A stretch of 64,000 bases of DNA from Ensifer sp. MPMI2T (GTDB lineage Bacteria > Pseudomonadota > Alphaproteobacteria > Rhizobiales > Rhizobiaceae), in the NCBI RefSeq assembly GCF_004827385.1, contig NZ_SRXN01000017.1, positions 100,399-164,398 on the forward strand, written 5' to 3'. Shown here piece by piece: positions 9,556-19,664 of the stretch; within the stretch, counting starts at the first letter, position 1; the number at the start of each line of letters is the position of its first letter. The translations under genes were made by a program, and so were the position numbers. The notes beneath the pieces are model-generated. The model was not told the DNA's origin. It ran no database searches and saw only the letters and a program-made list of their open reading frames with translations.

Positions 9556-9641
9556 GCCCCTCATCCGCCTGCCGGCACCTTCTCCCCGCAGGCGGGTAGA
9601 AGGGATGTGCCGCAGCGTCTCTGTCCCCTCTCCCCGCCGGG
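9556..9641. repeat. RIME1-like element between convergent genes
   Basis: CCCCTCATCCGCCTGCCGGC followed by ACCTTCTCCCCGCAGGCGGG and, after a spacer, CCCCTCTCCCCGCCGGG gives an inverted-orientation copy of the dispersed element, carrying parts of both palindromes. It fills the 131 bp between the NlpC/P60 gene and the convergent dehydrogenase and may act as a bidirectional transcript end; that is inference. Confidence 0.65.
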
Positions 9642-9647
9642 TCGATA

Positions 9648-10607
9648 TCAGTAGCCGGCTAATCTATCGACGACATGCTCGAGCGGCATGCCGCGTTCAA
9701 ACCGGGCGATCTGTTGCTCGACGTGGGCAAGCAGCGCCTTGACGTCGGAAGAGGCGGCAACATGCGGCGTCACATAGACGTTGGGCATGGTCCAGAAGCG
9801 GCTGTCCGGCGAGAGCGGCTCTTCCTCGAACACGTCGAGCGACGCCGCCGCAAGCACGCCGGAATCGAGGCATTTTAGGATATCGGCTTCCACCTGGCTG
9901 CCGCCGCGTCCGGCATTGATGAACACCGGCGCTCCAAACGGCCCCTTGCGGCTGAGTTTTGCGAACAGGCCGGCATTGAAGATGCCTTTGGTTTCCGCGG
10001 TGAGCGGCAGCAGGCCGACGAGAAAGTCCGTGCGGGCCAGGAAGGCGTCGAGATCGGCGGCGCTGTAGGTGTCCATGCCCTCGATCGTCCGCTTGGTTCG
10101 CGACCAGCCGATCACATTGAAGCCCAAAACCGCGAGCTTGCGGGCGGCGTCCTGGCCGAGTACGCCCATGCCCATGATGCCGACGGTGACCTCGGCCGCC
10201 TCCGGCTGGATGAGGTCTCGCCATTCCCGCTTCCGGGCCAAGGCCTCGTAGGCGCGGTGTTGGCGCAGATGCAGGAGGCACTGCATCACCACCCATTCGC
10301 TCATGCGTGTGGTCAGCGTCCGGTCGACGAAGCGCACGAGCGGTACGTCCGGCAAGCCCGGCAACGTCAAGACGTGGTCGACGCCGGCGCCGCCGGAAAA
10401 CACCACCTTCAGGTCGGGTGCACGCGAAAAGAGATCCGGGGCCGATTTCCAGACCACGGCGTAGTCGATGCCCGCCAGATCGCGGTCCCTCTGCGCCGGA
10501 TCCGCGCGATTGATCACCTCGCGATCGGGAAAAGCGCCACTAAGAGCGGCCTCCACCTCCTCTGGAATGAATTTCAGGTCGACGATGACGGGACTTTTGG
10601 CGGGCAT
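9648..10607 (-). CDS. D-2-hydroxyacid dehydrogenase, GhrA-like glyoxylate/hydroxypyruvate reductase
   Basis: An NAD(P)H-dependent 2-hydroxyacid dehydrogenase of 319 residues that resembles the GhrA branch (glyoxylate/hydroxypyruvate reductase A). The Rossmann motif is GIMGMGVLGQDAA. The catalytic Arg sits in NAGRGGSQVE, the Glu in VFEEEPL and the His in VTPHVAA near the C-terminus. The start ATG at 10607 gives a normal-length N-terminal substrate domain. It lies 19 bp downstream of yejF on the same strand, so it is probably the last gene of the yej transcript, though a functional link to peptide import is not obvious. Confidence 0.85.
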   Translation of the reverse strand: MPAKSPVIVDLKFIPEEVEAALSGAFPDREVINRADPAQRDRDLAGIDYAVVWKSAPDLFSRAPDLKVVFSGGAGVDHVLTLPGLPDVPLVRFVDRTLTTRMSEWVVMQCLLHLRQHRAYEALARKREWRDLIQPEAAEVTVGIMGMGVLGQDAARKLAVLGFNVIGWSRTKRTIEGMDTYSAADLDAFLARTDFLVGLLPLTAETKGIFNAGLFAKLSRKGPFGAPVFINAGRGGSQVEADILKCLDSGVLAAASLDVFEEEPLSPDSRFWTMPNVYVTPHVAASSDVKALLAHVEQQIARFERGMPLEHVVDRLAGY

Positions 10608-10626
10608 TCTGGGGAACTCTGGAACT

Positions 10627-12255
10627 CTATTGACGAATGGCGGAGAGATTGACGGCTTCGAGATTGAAGGCGGCAGCCATCAAAGCCTTGGTGTAGTCTT
10701 CGCCTGGCGCTTCGAAGATACGCTCGGCCGGGCCCTGTTCGACCACCTTGCCGAGCCGCATGACGATCATCTCGTTGGCAAGTGCGCGCACGACCTTGAG
10801 ATCGTGGCTGATGAACAGGTAGGCGAGATTGTGTTTGCGCTGAAGTTCGCGCAGCAGGTCGACCACCTGCGCCTGTACGCTCATGTCGAGCGCCGAGGTC
10901 GGCTCGTCGAGCATGACGAATTGCGGCTTCAGCACCATGGCGCGGGCAATTGCGATGCGCTGCCGCTGACCGCCGGAAAATTCGTGCGGATAGCGCCAGC
11001 GGGTTGCCGGATCGAGCCCGACCTCCTGAAGAGCGGCGGCGACGCGCGTGTCTCGTTCTTCGCCGGAGAGGGCGCTTTCGTGGATCTTCAGCCCTTCGCC
11101 GATGATGTCGGCGATCGACATGCGGGGGCTCAGCGAGCCGTAAGGATCCTGGAAGACCACCTGCATCCGGTTTCTGAGCGGCCGCATTTCGCGGAAGCTG
11201 TAAGAGTCGATGTCCTTGCCGACAAAGGCGATGCGCCCCTTGGACGAGATGAGGCGCGTCAGCGCGAGGCCCAGCGTCGTCTTGCCCGAGCCGGACTCGC
11301 CGACGACGCCGAGCGTCTGGCCGGCGCGAAGCGTCAGGTCGACGCCGTCCACCGCTTTGACGTGATCGACGACGCGGCGCATGAAGCCCGCCTTGATCGG
11401 GAACCAGACCTTCACATCCCTCGCCTCGATGACGATCGGCTTCGAGGCGTCGGAAGGCGGCGGCTCGCCCTTGGGTTCGGAGGCAAGCAGATGCCGGGTA
11501 TAGGCGTGCTGCGGGTTGGAGAAGATCTCCACCGTTGGGCCGGTCTCGACGATCTTGCCCTTGGTCATGACGCAGACCCGATCGGCGATCTTGCGCACGA
11601 TCCCGAGGTCATGGGTGATGAACAGCATGGACATGCCGTGCTCATCCTTGAGCGATTTCAGAAGTTCCAGGATCTGTGCCTGTACGGTCACGTCGAGCGC
11701 CGTCGTCGGCTCGTCGGCGATCAGGAGTTCCGGCCGGTTTGCAAGCGCCATGGCGATCATGACGCGCTGGCGCTGGCCGCCGGAAAGCTGGTGCGGATAG
11801 GCGCCGAGCCGCTTTTCCGCTTCGCGGATGCCCACCTGGTTCAGGAGCTCCAGCGTTTTAGCCCGCGCGGCGGCGCCCTCGATGCCCTGGTGAAGATCGA
11901 GGATTTCGCCGATCTGCCGCTCGATCGTGTGCAGCGGGTTCAGCGACGTCATCGGCTCCTGGAAGATCATCGTGATGTCGTTGCCGCGGACATGGCGTAG
12001 TTCCGCGTCGCTCGCCTTCAGGAGATCCTTCCCGTTGAAGAAGATCTCGCCGCTCGGGTGGCTCGCGGCCGGATAGGGCAGCAGCTTCAGGATCGAATTC
12101 GCCGAAACCGACTTTCCCGATCCGGATTCGCCGACAAGTGCCACCGTCTCGCCGCGCTTGATGTCGAAGGAAATATGATCGACTGCGACCGACGTCTCGC
12201 CGCCCTGGTGGAAGGCGACGGAGAGATCGCGAACGGAAAGAAGGGGCTCTGTCAT
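10627..12255 (-). CDS. yejF: YejF, fused two-domain ABC transporter ATPase (peptide import)
   Basis: The ATPase of the YejABEF importer, a fusion of two ABC modules in one 542-residue chain. Module 1 has Walker A GESGSGKS at 42-49, signature LSGGQRQR and Walker [13 protein letters not shown]. Module 2 has [17 protein letters not shown] and [11 protein letters not shown]. The open frame extends upstream through yejE in another frame, so ATG 12255 ([15 protein letters not shown]) was chosen as the conserved start; it lies 8 bp past the yejE stop. In E. coli this system imports microcin C-type peptides. In S. meliloti it is reported to matter for resistance to plant NCR peptides and bacteroid development (from memory). 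Confidence 0.92.
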   Translation of the reverse strand: MTEPLLSVRDLSVAFHQGGETSVAVDHISFDIKRGETVALVGESGSGKSVSANSILKLLPYPAASHPSGEIFFNGKDLLKASDAELRHVRGNDITMIFQEPMTSLNPLHTIERQIGEILDLHQGIEGAAARAKTLELLNQVGIREAEKRLGAYPHQLSGGQRQRVMIAMALANRPELLIADEPTTALDVTVQAQILELLKSLKDEHGMSMLFITHDLGIVRKIADRVCVMTKGKIVETGPTVEIFSNPQHAYTRHLLASEPKGEPPPSDASKPIVIEARDVKVWFPIKAGFMRRVVDHVKAVDGVDLTLRAGQTLGVVGESGSGKTTLGLALTRLISSKGRIAFVGKDIDSYSFREMRPLRNRMQVVFQDPYGSLSPRMSIADIIGEGLKIHESALSGEERDTRVAAALQEVGLDPATRWRYPHEFSGGQRQRIAIARAMVLKPQFVMLDEPTSALDMSVQAQVVDLLRELQRKHNLAYLFISHDLKVVRALANEMIVMRLGKVVEQGPAERIFEAPGEDYTKALMAAAFNLEAVNLSAIRQ

Positions 12256-12263
12256 CGTCGCGC

Positions 12264-13406
12264 TCACCGGAACGTCTTTCTTGGGTCGAAGGCGTCGCGT
12301 GTCGCTTCGCCAACGAAGATCAGCAGCGAAAGCATGACCGACATGGCTGAGAAGGCCGTCAGCCCCAGCCACGGCGCCTGCAGGTTGGATTTGCCCTGGG
12401 CGATCATCTCGCCAAGCGAGGGCGAACCCGGCGGCATGCCGAAACCGAGAAAGTCGAGCGACGTCAGCGTGGTGATCGAGCCGGAGAGAATGAAGGGCAG
12501 GAAGGTGAGCGTGGCAACCATCGCGTTCGGCAGCAGATGACGGTACATGATGGTACCGTTGCCGACGCCGAGCGCGCGTGCGGCGTTCACATATTCGAAG
12601 TTGCGGGCTCTCAGAAACTCCGCACGTACCACGCCCACGAAGCCGACCCAGGAGAAAAGCAGCATGATGCCGAGCAGGATGAAGAATCCGGGCGGCAGGA
12701 TGGCCGCGATGATCAGCAGGATGTAGAGCACAGGCATCGACGACCAAATCTCGATGAAGCGCTGCAAAAGGAGGTCGGTCCAGCCCCCGAAATAGCCCTG
12801 CACGGCGCCGGCCGAAACCCCGATCACGGCGGAGGCAATCGTGAGCAGCAGGCCGAACAGCACGGAGATACGGAAACCGTAGATCATCCGCGCCATCACG
12901 TCGCGCGCCTGGTCGTCGGTCCCGAGCCAGTTGAGATTGCCCGTCGTGCAGCCCGGATCGGCGGCGCCTTGCGGGTAGGCGGAGCAGCGCTCCTCCTTGC
13001 TCATCAGCCAGAATGGCGGCGTCGGCGCCGAGTGGGGAATGTTCGAGTTGACCGTCTGATAGGAATAGCGGATCGGCGGCCAGATCATCCAGCCATTGGC
13101 CTCGATCTCGTCGCGGATGAAATCGGAGCGATAGTCCGTTTCGGCAAGGAATCCGCCGAACTTCTCCTCGGGATAGTTGACCAGAACCGGAAACAGAATC
13201 TCGCCCTTGTACGAGGCGACGAGCGGCTTGTCGTTGGCGATGAATTCGGCGCACAGGCTGAGGCCGAAGAGCACGAGAAAGATCCAGAACGACCAGTGGC
13301 CGCGGCGGTTGGCCTTGAAGTTCTGCCAGCGTCGCCGGCCGATTGGCGTCAGCCAGCCTTTGGTGGGAGTTCCGTCCTGGCGGGGAAGGGTCGTGACCGT
13401 GCTCAT
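12264..13406 (-). CDS. yejE: YejE, ABC peptide transporter permease
   Basis: The second inner-membrane permease of the YejABEF system, 380 residues, DppC/OppC type. An N-terminal membrane segment (about 35-55) is followed by a long periplasmic insert that includes TPPFWLMSKEERCSAYPQG and the LGTDDQARDVMARMIYG motif. The binding-protein-dependent transport domain carries five further helices and the EAA-type loop EYVNAARALGVGNGTIMYRH. ATG at 13406 shares its A with the last base of the yejB stop, so translation of the two permeases is coupled. Confidence 0.92.
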   Translation of the reverse strand: MSTVTTLPRQDGTPTKGWLTPIGRRRWQNFKANRRGHWSFWIFLVLFGLSLCAEFIANDKPLVASYKGEILFPVLVNYPEEKFGGFLAETDYRSDFIRDEIEANGWMIWPPIRYSYQTVNSNIPHSAPTPPFWLMSKEERCSAYPQGAADPGCTTGNLNWLGTDDQARDVMARMIYGFRISVLFGLLLTIASAVIGVSAGAVQGYFGGWTDLLLQRFIEIWSSMPVLYILLIIAAILPPGFFILLGIMLLFSWVGFVGVVRAEFLRARNFEYVNAARALGVGNGTIMYRHLLPNAMVATLTFLPFILSGSITTLTSLDFLGFGMPPGSPSLGEMIAQGKSNLQAPWLGLTAFSAMSVMLSLLIFVGEATRDAFDPRKTFR

Positions 13407-14488
13407 CAGACGTCCCTCCGCTCGAAGTCGATGCGTGGATCGACCCAGGTGTAGATCAGGTCGGAGATGAGGCTGACGAAGAGGCCCATCAGCGAGAAGA
13501 TGTAGAGCGTCGCGAAGACGATCGGATAGTCGCGTTTGACGACAGCGTCGTAGCCGAGCCGGCCGAGCCCATCGAGGGAGAAGATGTATTCGATCAACAG
13601 CGAACCGGTGAAGAAGGCGGAGATGAAGGCACCGGGAAAGCCGGCTATGATGATCAGCATGGCGTTGCGAAAGACGTGGCCGTAAAGCACCTGCCGCTCT
13701 GCCAACCCTTTCGCCCGCGCCGTCGTCACATATTGCTTCTTGATCTCGTCGATGAAGGAGTTCTTGGTGAGCAGCGTCGTCGTCGCGAAGGCCGAAAGCA
13801 GCAGCGTGATCAGCGGCAGCGTCATGTGCCAGAAGTAGTCGAGGATCTTCTGCCACCAGGGGAGCTCATAGAAATTGTCCGAGACGAGACCGCGCAGCGG
13901 GAACCAGTCGAAGAAGGATCCGCCTGCGAAAACCACGATCAGCAGGATGCCGAACAGGAAACCCGGTACGGCATAGCCGATAATGATGATGCCGGACGTC
14001 CAGACATCGAAGGTGGAACCGTCGGTGACGGCCTTCCTGATGCCGAGCGGGATCGAAATGGCGTAGGAAAAGATGAGAATCCAGACGCCGAGCGAGATGG
14101 AGACCGGCATCTTGTCGATGATGAGGTCGACGACGGACGTGTTGCGGAAGAAGCTTTCGCCGAAATCGAAGCGTGCATAGTTCCACATCATCGACAGGAA
14201 GCGTTCGAGCGGCGGCTTGTCGAAGCCGAACTGTTTCTCGAGCTTTGCGATGAATTCTGGATCAAGGCCTTGCGCTCCGCGATATCGGCCGCCCTCGTCG
14301 CCGCCGCCCTGGAGCAGATCGCCACCGCCGCCCGTGAGCCGGTCCGATCCGGCCGCATTGGTCAACTCCGATATCACTTGCTCCACCGGCCCGCCCGGTG
14401 CGAACTGCACGACGGCGAAGGAGATGGCCATGATCCCGATGATCGTCGGGATCATCAGGAGCAGTCGACGCAGAATATAGGCACCCAT
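13406..14488 (-). CDS. yejB: YejB, ABC peptide transporter permease
   Basis: The first permease of YejABEF, 360 residues, DppB/OppB type. It begins [20 protein letters not shown], the usual first membrane helix, has a Gly-rich extracytoplasmic insert near residues 50-70 typical of YejB, and the EAA loop [20 protein letters not shown]. The stop overlaps the yejE start by one base. A 179 bp gap separates it from yejA, long for co-translated genes, so relative expression of the binding protein may be set there. Confidence 0.92.
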   Translation of the reverse strand: MGAYILRRLLLMIPTIIGIMAISFAVVQFAPGGPVEQVISELTNAAGSDRLTGGGGDLLQGGGDEGGRYRGAQGLDPEFIAKLEKQFGFDKPPLERFLSMMWNYARFDFGESFFRNTSVVDLIIDKMPVSISLGVWILIFSYAISIPLGIRKAVTDGSTFDVWTSGIIIIGYAVPGFLFGILLIVVFAGGSFFDWFPLRGLVSDNFYELPWWQKILDYFWHMTLPLITLLLSAFATTTLLTKNSFIDEIKKQYVTTARAKGLAERQVLYGHVFRNAMLIIIAGFPGAFISAFFTGSLLIEYIFSLDGLGRLGYDAVVKRDYPIVFATLYIFSLMGLFVSLISDLIYTWVDPRIDFERRDV

Positions 14489-14667
14489 CAGGCGAACCTC
14501 GGCATCGTTTTGCCGCCGATCGCTTCCATCCGCCGTGCTTCGGGTTGCCGTCTATTTCGTCTCAATCCCTGATACTCCTTGCCGTGCGTCTCGAGCCCGG
14601 CCACAGCCGTATTTAAGTGATTCGCTCTTTGCATTTGGAATCGAGAGCCAGCTCCAGCGCAAGGGTC

Positions 14668-16515
14668 TCATTGCTTGGCGGCGGCCGACGACCACCAGAT
14701 GTCTGGAAAGCCGATCGCATATTTCGGCAGTTCCGCCGGCCGGCCGACCGTATCGCGATAGGCGATATTTGCTGCCTTCGGATAGTAGAGCGGCACGACA
14801 TAGTGGTGGGCGAGCAGAACCCGGTCGAGCGCCTTCGTGGCGGCAACGAGCGTCTCGCGGTCCTTGGCGAAGATGACGCGATTGATCAGAGCGTCGACGC
14901 CCGGATCGCTGATGCCGGCATAATTTCTCGAACCCTCCCGCGAGGCCGCTGCCGAACCCCAGAAGTCCTCCTGTTCATTTCCCGGGCTGAGCGTCTGTCC
15001 CCAGACTTCCCAGGTCACGTCGTAATCAAAGGCCCGCTCGCGGTTCGTATACTGCGACGGGTCGACGGTGCGCACGCTTGCCTCGATGCCGATCCGCTTG
15101 AGGTTCTGGGCATAGGGCAGCACCACCCGCTCCAGCATCGGGCTGCTCAAGAGAATCTCGAAGGAAAACGGCCTGCCGGTCGCCGTATTCACCATGCGGT
15201 TGCCTTTGAGCTCGAAGCCGGCCTCCTTCAGGAGCCCGATCGCCTTGCGCAGGTTGTCGCGCGCGTTCTGCGGCGTGCCGCCGACCGGGTTCGCATAGGG
15301 CGTCGTGAAGACCTCGGGCGGAACTTGGTCCTTGACCTCGTTCAGGATTTCCAGCTCGAGGCCTTCCGGCAGGCCGGTGGAGGCCAGTTCCGTCAGGAAG
15401 AAATAGCTGTTCACGCGCGTGTACTGATTGAAGAAGACGGTGCGGTTCAGCTCCTCGAAGTCGAGAGCATAGTTGAGGGCCTCACGCACGCGTTCGTCAT
15501 CGAACGGCTTGCGGCGCATGTTCGGCACCAGCGCCTGCATCACGCCGGTCGCCCTGAACGGCACCTCCTCGCGCTTTATGTGTCCTTCCTTGACGGCGGG
15601 AAAGTCATAACCGGTCGCCCACCGGCGCGCCTGGGTCTCGCGCCAGAAATCGATATCACCGGCCCGGAAGGCCTCGAACTCGACGCCGCTGTCGCCGAAG
15701 AAGGTATAGGTGATGGAACCGAAATTGTTCTGCCCAACATTGACGTTGAGGTTTGCGCCCCAATAGTCGTCCCTGCGCTCGTAACGAATCGTCGATCCGG
15801 CCGAAAACGAGGCGATTCGATAGGGGCCCGAGCCGATCACCGGCTCCAGCGTCGTGCGAGTTATGTCGCGCGGCTTTCCGTCCGGGCCGGGCGCTTCCCA
15901 CCAGTGCTTCGCGACAATCAGGATCTGGCCAAGGATGTGCGGCAGCTCGCGATTGTTCTTCTCGTCGAAGCGGAACGTGACTTCATGCTCGCCGGTCTTC
16001 TCCGCTCCGACGACATGCTTGTAATAACTCTGGTAAAGCGGATTGAGCTCCTTGCCCTTCTCGAAGCTGAAGATGACGTCTTCCGGGGTCACCGGTTTGC
16101 CGTCCGACCACTTCGCTTCCTTCCTCAGGCGGAATGTGGCGGACGAGATGTCGTCCGGGAACGAAACGCTTTCGGCAAGCAGACCATAGGCCGTTGATAT
16201 TTCGTCATCTGCCGGCTTCATCAGCGTGTCGAAAACGAGTGCCAGCCCCACGGCCGCCTCACCCTTTTCGAGGAGCGGATTGAACGTGTCGAAGGTCCCC
16301 GTCTGCGAGAGCCGGACGTCGCCGCCTTTCGGGGCGTCGGGGTTCACATAGTCGAAGCGTTCGAAACCCGGTGGATATTTAAGCTCGCCGACCAGCGAAA
16401 GACCATGGTGCCAGGTGGGCTGTTCCTGGGCGTGCGCGCCGAGCGGTAAGAACAGAGGTATTGTCAGAAGTGCGGTCGCCAGTCTCGTCTTCACAATACC
16501 GCTCAAATCCAGCAT
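14668..16515 (-). CDS. yejA: YejA, periplasmic peptide-binding protein (family 5)
   Basis: The periplasmic solute-binding protein of the YejABEF importer, family 5 (DppA/OppA-like), 615 residues. Residues 1-29 form a signal peptide with cleavage after AHA. The mature protein starts QEQPTWHHGLSLVGELKYPP and includes the family segment MNPDAPKGG-like NPDAPKGGDVRLSQTGTFD near residue 55. It is the first gene of the minus-strand yej operon, whose promoter should lie between 16516 and about 16640. The ligand cannot be read from the sequence; related proteins bind oligopeptides and microcin-type peptides. Confidence 0.9.
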   Translation of the reverse strand: MLDLSGIVKTRLATALLTIPLFLPLGAHAQEQPTWHHGLSLVGELKYPPGFERFDYVNPDAPKGGDVRLSQTGTFDTFNPLLEKGEAAVGLALVFDTLMKPADDEISTAYGLLAESVSFPDDISSATFRLRKEAKWSDGKPVTPEDVIFSFEKGKELNPLYQSYYKHVVGAEKTGEHEVTFRFDEKNNRELPHILGQILIVAKHWWEAPGPDGKPRDITRTTLEPVIGSGPYRIASFSAGSTIRYERRDDYWGANLNVNVGQNNFGSITYTFFGDSGVEFEAFRAGDIDFWRETQARRWATGYDFPAVKEGHIKREEVPFRATGVMQALVPNMRRKPFDDERVREALNYALDFEELNRTVFFNQYTRVNSYFFLTELASTGLPEGLELEILNEVKDQVPPEVFTTPYANPVGGTPQNARDNLRKAIGLLKEAGFELKGNRMVNTATGRPFSFEILLSSPMLERVVLPYAQNLKRIGIEASVRTVDPSQYTNRERAFDYDVTWEVWGQTLSPGNEQEDFWGSAAASREGSRNYAGISDPGVDALINRVIFAKDRETLVAATKALDRVLLAHHYVVPLYYPKAANIAYRDTVGRPAELPKYAIGFPDIWWSSAAAKQ

Positions 16516-16817
16516 CCAGTTGCTTCCCCTTATCGTTCGATAATCTTTCGAACCAGAATAGGCGAAATCTGGGCAATTGACAGGACTTGCCCAAAATCAG
16601 GCGAAATTTTTGAGTCACATCCGGGTGAGTCGCTACCGCATGATTCCTTAATTCGGGATCGATTTAGGGACAAAAATCATGCAGCAATTCAAAGCGCACA
16701 GCGATCTTTGCGCGTCGGACGCGCGGCGCTGTAGCCTCGGGCAAGTGCGGTGATTCGGGATAGGGGTGAAGGCAGACCGCGTGGGATACCGGCGCTGCCG
16801 CCAATCGGGGGACTGGA
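16516..16817. other. Intergenic region between yejA and mepA
   Basis: A 302 bp divergent spacer. Positions 16516-16640 next to yejA are comparatively AT-rich and should hold its promoter. A degenerate copy of the two-part palindromic repeat (family A) occupies 16645-16734. The remaining 80 bp leads into mepA and includes GGGGGACTGGA just before its ATG. No small coding sequence is supported. Confidence 0.6.
16645..16734. repeat. Family A dispersed repeat, copy 1 (degenerate)
   Basis: This copy keeps the core ATGCAGCAATTCAAAGCGCA and the tail CGCGTCGGACGCGCGGCGCT ending GTAG. The first hairpin of the family (CCTTTAATCG paired with CGATTAAAGG) is eroded to GATCGATTTAGGGAC. Better copies are at 17902 and 48468. 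Confidence 0.7.
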
Positions 16818-17885
16818 ATGGGACTTGAAATAGCGGCTGCCGTTCGACGCTGCGGTTCGGCAATGCTGGCCTTTATCGTGGGGGCGAGCCTTCTGGCAAC
16901 CGAAGCCGCTTCGGCTGACGGAACGCCTGCGAAGGAACTCTTTGGTGCCAAGGCGTTGCCGGCGGCGATGGCTCCTTCGTCCTACGGTTTCTATGCGAAG
17001 GGTTGCCTGGCGGGCGGCGTCGCGATCCCGACGGACGGGCCGACCTGGCAGGCAATGCGCCTGTCGCGCAATCGACGCTGGGGCCACCCGGAAATGATCG
17101 CGCTGGTCGAGCGCTTCTCGCAGGACGCGGCCGAGAAAATCGGCTGGCCGGGCCTCTTGCTTGGCGACATATCGCAGCCACGAGGCGGCCCGATGACCTC
17201 TGGTCACGCATCGCACCAGATCGGCCTCGACGCCGACATCTGGCTGACGCCGATGCCGCAGAGGACGCTGAGCTACGAGGAGCGCGAATCGATTTCCGCG
17301 ACCTCGATGCTGCAGAAGAACAAGTTCCTGACCGTCGATCCGTCCATATGGACACCCACTCACGCGCGGCTGATCATGATGGCGGCAAGCTACCCCCAGG
17401 TGGAGCGCGTCTTCGTCAATCCGGCGATCAAGAAAAAGCTCTGCGACACCTGGAAGGGCGACCGCTCGGCGCTCGGCAAGGTCCGGCCGATCTATGGCCA
17501 CGACTATCATTTCCACATTCGGATCAAGTGCCCCGAGGGGTCGGTCGGCTGCAAGGGTCAGGCGCGTGTTCCGGCGGGTGACGGCTGCGACAAGTCGCTC
17601 GCCTGGTGGTTCACCGACACGCCATGGGCGAAGCCGAAGAAGAAGCCGGAAAAGCCCGTGAAGCCGAAATTTGCAAAGCTTTCGGATCTGCCGAAGGCTT
17701 GCGCGCTGGTGCTCGACGGTCCGGCGCCGACTTCCGAGCAGGAAGCGACTTACGGCACGGCCTATCGCCCCGCAACCGCCGTTCCCGCCGCCGCGACAAG
17801 CATCGAAGCAGTCATCGGCGCCGCCGCGGCCGCGGCGCCATTGGAAAACATTCCGGTTCCGCTGCCACGCCCAACACTGCAATAG
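16818..17885 (+). CDS. mepA: MepA, penicillin-insensitive murein endopeptidase
   Basis: A periplasmic LAS-family zinc endopeptidase that cuts D-alanyl-meso-diaminopimelate crosslinks in peptidoglycan and is insensitive to penicillin. The 355-residue precursor has a signal peptide ending near residue 33 (EAASADG). Metal ligands are visible in SGHASHQIGLDADIW (residues 128-142) and in GHDYHFHIRIKCP (227-239). The C-terminal 60 residues are Pro/Ala/Lys-rich, a tail longer than in the E. coli enzyme. It is monocistronic, with family A repeats on both sides. Confidence 0.92.
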   Translation: MGLEIAAAVRRCGSAMLAFIVGASLLATEAASADGTPAKELFGAKALPAAMAPSSYGFYAKGCLAGGVAIPTDGPTWQAMRLSRNRRWGHPEMIALVERFSQDAAEKIGWPGLLLGDISQPRGGPMTSGHASHQIGLDADIWLTPMPQRTLSYEERESISATSMLQKNKFLTVDPSIWTPTHARLIMMAASYPQVERVFVNPAIKKKLCDTWKGDRSALGKVRPIYGHDYHFHIRIKCPEGSVGCKGQARVPAGDGCDKSLAWWFTDTPWAKPKKKPEKPVKPKFAKLSDLPKACALVLDGPAPTSEQEATYGTAYRPATAVPAAATSIEAVIGAAAAAAPLENIPVPLPRPTLQ

Positions 17886-17901
17886 CCGTTACTACATGTC
17901 G

Positions 17902-17995
17902 CCTTTAATCGTAGCCGATTAAAGGACAAGAACACGCAGCAATTCAAAGTGCTACAGCGTCCTTTGCGCGTCTGAAAAGACGCGCGGCGCTGTAG
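17902..17995. repeat. Family A dispersed repeat, copy 2 (best-preserved)
   Basis: The element has two hairpins. Hairpin 1 is CCTTTAATCG-TAGC-CGATTAAAGG (17902-17925). A linker containing GCAGCAATTCAAAGTG follows. Hairpin 2 is nested: CTACAGCG (17952-17959) pairs with CGCTGTAG (17988-17995), and inside it GCGCGTC (17966-17972) pairs with GACGCGC (17979-17985) around TGAAAA. The copy at 48468-48561 is nearly identical. It sits after mepA and about 110 bp before mgsA. Function unknown; a transcribed structure or a small mobile repeat are both possible. Confidence 0.85.
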
Positions 17996-18108
17996 TACGG
18001 GACGCGCCTTCAATGGGCCAGCAAAACGATCCGCTGGCCCTGCCTTTCCAATTGAGCGGTGCTCATGTATAGGGCTTTCAAATCGATTTAAAACACTGGA
18101 GAGGCAGC

Positions 18109-18489
18109 ATGGCCGATCGGAAATGTCTTGCCCTGATTGCCCACGATCAGAAGAAGGATGATCTCGCCGCCTTTGCCAAGGCAAACGAGGCAGTGCTGTC
18201 CAAGTGGAAGATCGTCGCCACCGGCACCACCGGCGGCCGCGTTCTCGAAGCGTGTCCCGGGCTCGATATCACGCGCCTCAAAAGCGGACCGCTCGGCGGC
18301 GACCAGCAGATCGGCGCGATGATTGCCACCGGCGAAGTGGATTTCCTCATCTTTTTCGTCGATCCGCTGACGGCCATGCCGCATGATGTCGACGTCAAGG
18401 CGCTGATGCGCCTGGCGATCGTCTACGACATCCCGATGGCGCTCAACCGCGCAACCGCGGAAGAGTTGATCGCCTTCCGGCGCAACTGA
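18109..18489 (+). CDS. mgsA: MgsA, methylglyoxal synthase
   Basis: Converts dihydroxyacetone phosphate to methylglyoxal and phosphate, a bypass used when sugar phosphates accumulate. At 126 residues it is the usual short form. Visible motifs are the phosphate-binding [11 protein letters not shown] (38-47), [11 protein letters not shown] with the catalytic Asp at 65, and [20 protein letters not shown] with the His at 92. The ATG follows GGAGAGGCAGC. It is 43 bp upstream of glk on the same strand, so a glycolytic branch enzyme and glucokinase are probably co-expressed. Confidence 0.95.
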   Translation: MADRKCLALIAHDQKKDDLAAFAKANEAVLSKWKIVATGTTGGRVLEACPGLDITRLKSGPLGGDQQIGAMIATGEVDFLIFFVDPLTAMPHDVDVKALMRLAIVYDIPMALNRATAEELIAFRRN

Positions 18490-18532
18490 TACACAGTCGA
18501 GATCCCACACCGCGATCAGAACGGATTTTCCA

Positions 18533-19552
18533 ATGCTCAATGCGAGTGACCACGGCTTTCCCTTTCCGATATTGATCGGCGACATCGGTGGAACGAATGC
18601 TCGCTTCGCGCTGCTGATCGATACCTATGCCGAACCGAAGCAACTGCCGCCGATCAAGACGGGCGATTTCGCGACGATCGAGGAGGCGATGCAGAAGAGC
18701 ATCCTCGACAAGACGTCCGTTCAGCCGCGCTCGGCGATTTTGGCGGTCGCAGGCCCGATCAAGGGGGACGAGATCCCGCTGACGAATGCCGGCTGGGTGA
18801 TTCGGCCGAAGGACATGTTGGCGAGCCTTGGTCTCGCCGACGTGCTGGTCATCAACGATTTCGAGGCGCAGGCGCTTGCGGTCGCGACGCCGGCCGACGA
18901 GGACCTCGTCCAGATCGGCGGCGGTGGCGTCCGTCCGTCGACGTCGCGCGTCGTGCTCGGTCCCGGAACGGGGCTTGGCGTCGCCGGTCTGGTTTACGCG
19001 CAGCACACCTGGATCCCCGTGCCCGGCGAGGGCGGCCACGTCGATATCGGTCCGCGCACCGAGCGCGATTTCCAGATCTGGCCGTTCCTGGAGCCGATCG
19101 AGGGCCGCATGGCCGGCGAGCAGATTCTATGCGGCCGTGGCATCATGAACCTTTACCGGGCGGTCTGCGCGGCCAATGGCGAGGAGCCGGTGCTCGCCGA
19201 TCAGGCGGCGGTGACGACCAGCGCGCTTTCCGGCTCGGATCCGGCGGCAGGGGAAACGGTGTCGCTCTTCACCACCTATCTTGGTCGCGTCGCTGGCGAC
19301 ATGGCGCTGATCTTCATGGCCCGTGGCGGCGTGTTCCTGGCTGGCGGCATCTCGCAGAAAATATTGCCGGCTTTGATGCGGCCGGAATTCCGCGCGGCCT
19401 TCGAGGACAAGGCGCCGCATTCGGCGCTGATGCGAACCATTCCGACGTTCGCGGTCGTCCATCCGATGGCGGCACTTTCCGGTCTTGCCGCCTTCGCGCG
19501 CACGCCGAGAGACTTTGGTGTTGCAATGGAGGGACGGCGCTGGAGAAGCTGA
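18533..19552 (+). CDS. glk: Glk, glucokinase
   Basis: Bacterial glucokinase (ROK/Glk family A), phosphorylating glucose with ATP in the cytoplasm; rhizobia rely on it because they lack a sugar-transporting PTS. In 339 residues the phosphate-binding [15 protein letters not shown] lies at about 13-28, with a Gly-rich [12 protein letters not shown] and the active-site [12 protein letters not shown] further on. The start ATG 18533 gives a 13-residue leader before the first motif. It lies between mgsA and an ABC exporter on the same strand. Confidence 0.93.
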   Translation: MLNASDHGFPFPILIGDIGGTNARFALLIDTYAEPKQLPPIKTGDFATIEEAMQKSILDKTSVQPRSAILAVAGPIKGDEIPLTNAGWVIRPKDMLASLGLADVLVINDFEAQALAVATPADEDLVQIGGGGVRPSTSRVVLGPGTGLGVAGLVYAQHTWIPVPGEGGHVDIGPRTERDFQIWPFLEPIEGRMAGEQILCGRGIMNLYRAVCAANGEEPVLADQAAVTTSALSGSDPAAGETVSLFTTYLGRVAGDMALIFMARGGVFLAGGISQKILPALMRPEFRAAFEDKAPHSALMRTIPTFAVVHPMAALSGLAAFARTPRDFGVAMEGRRWRS

Positions 19553-19664
19553 CCGGCCGGATGTTCGCAAGGACTCGCCAAAACGGCATCAAGGCACTAT
19601 AGAGCCCCGGACGGGCGATGCCGGTACACGGAACGCCACAGCAAGCTCAGGGAAGACGGGCTTT

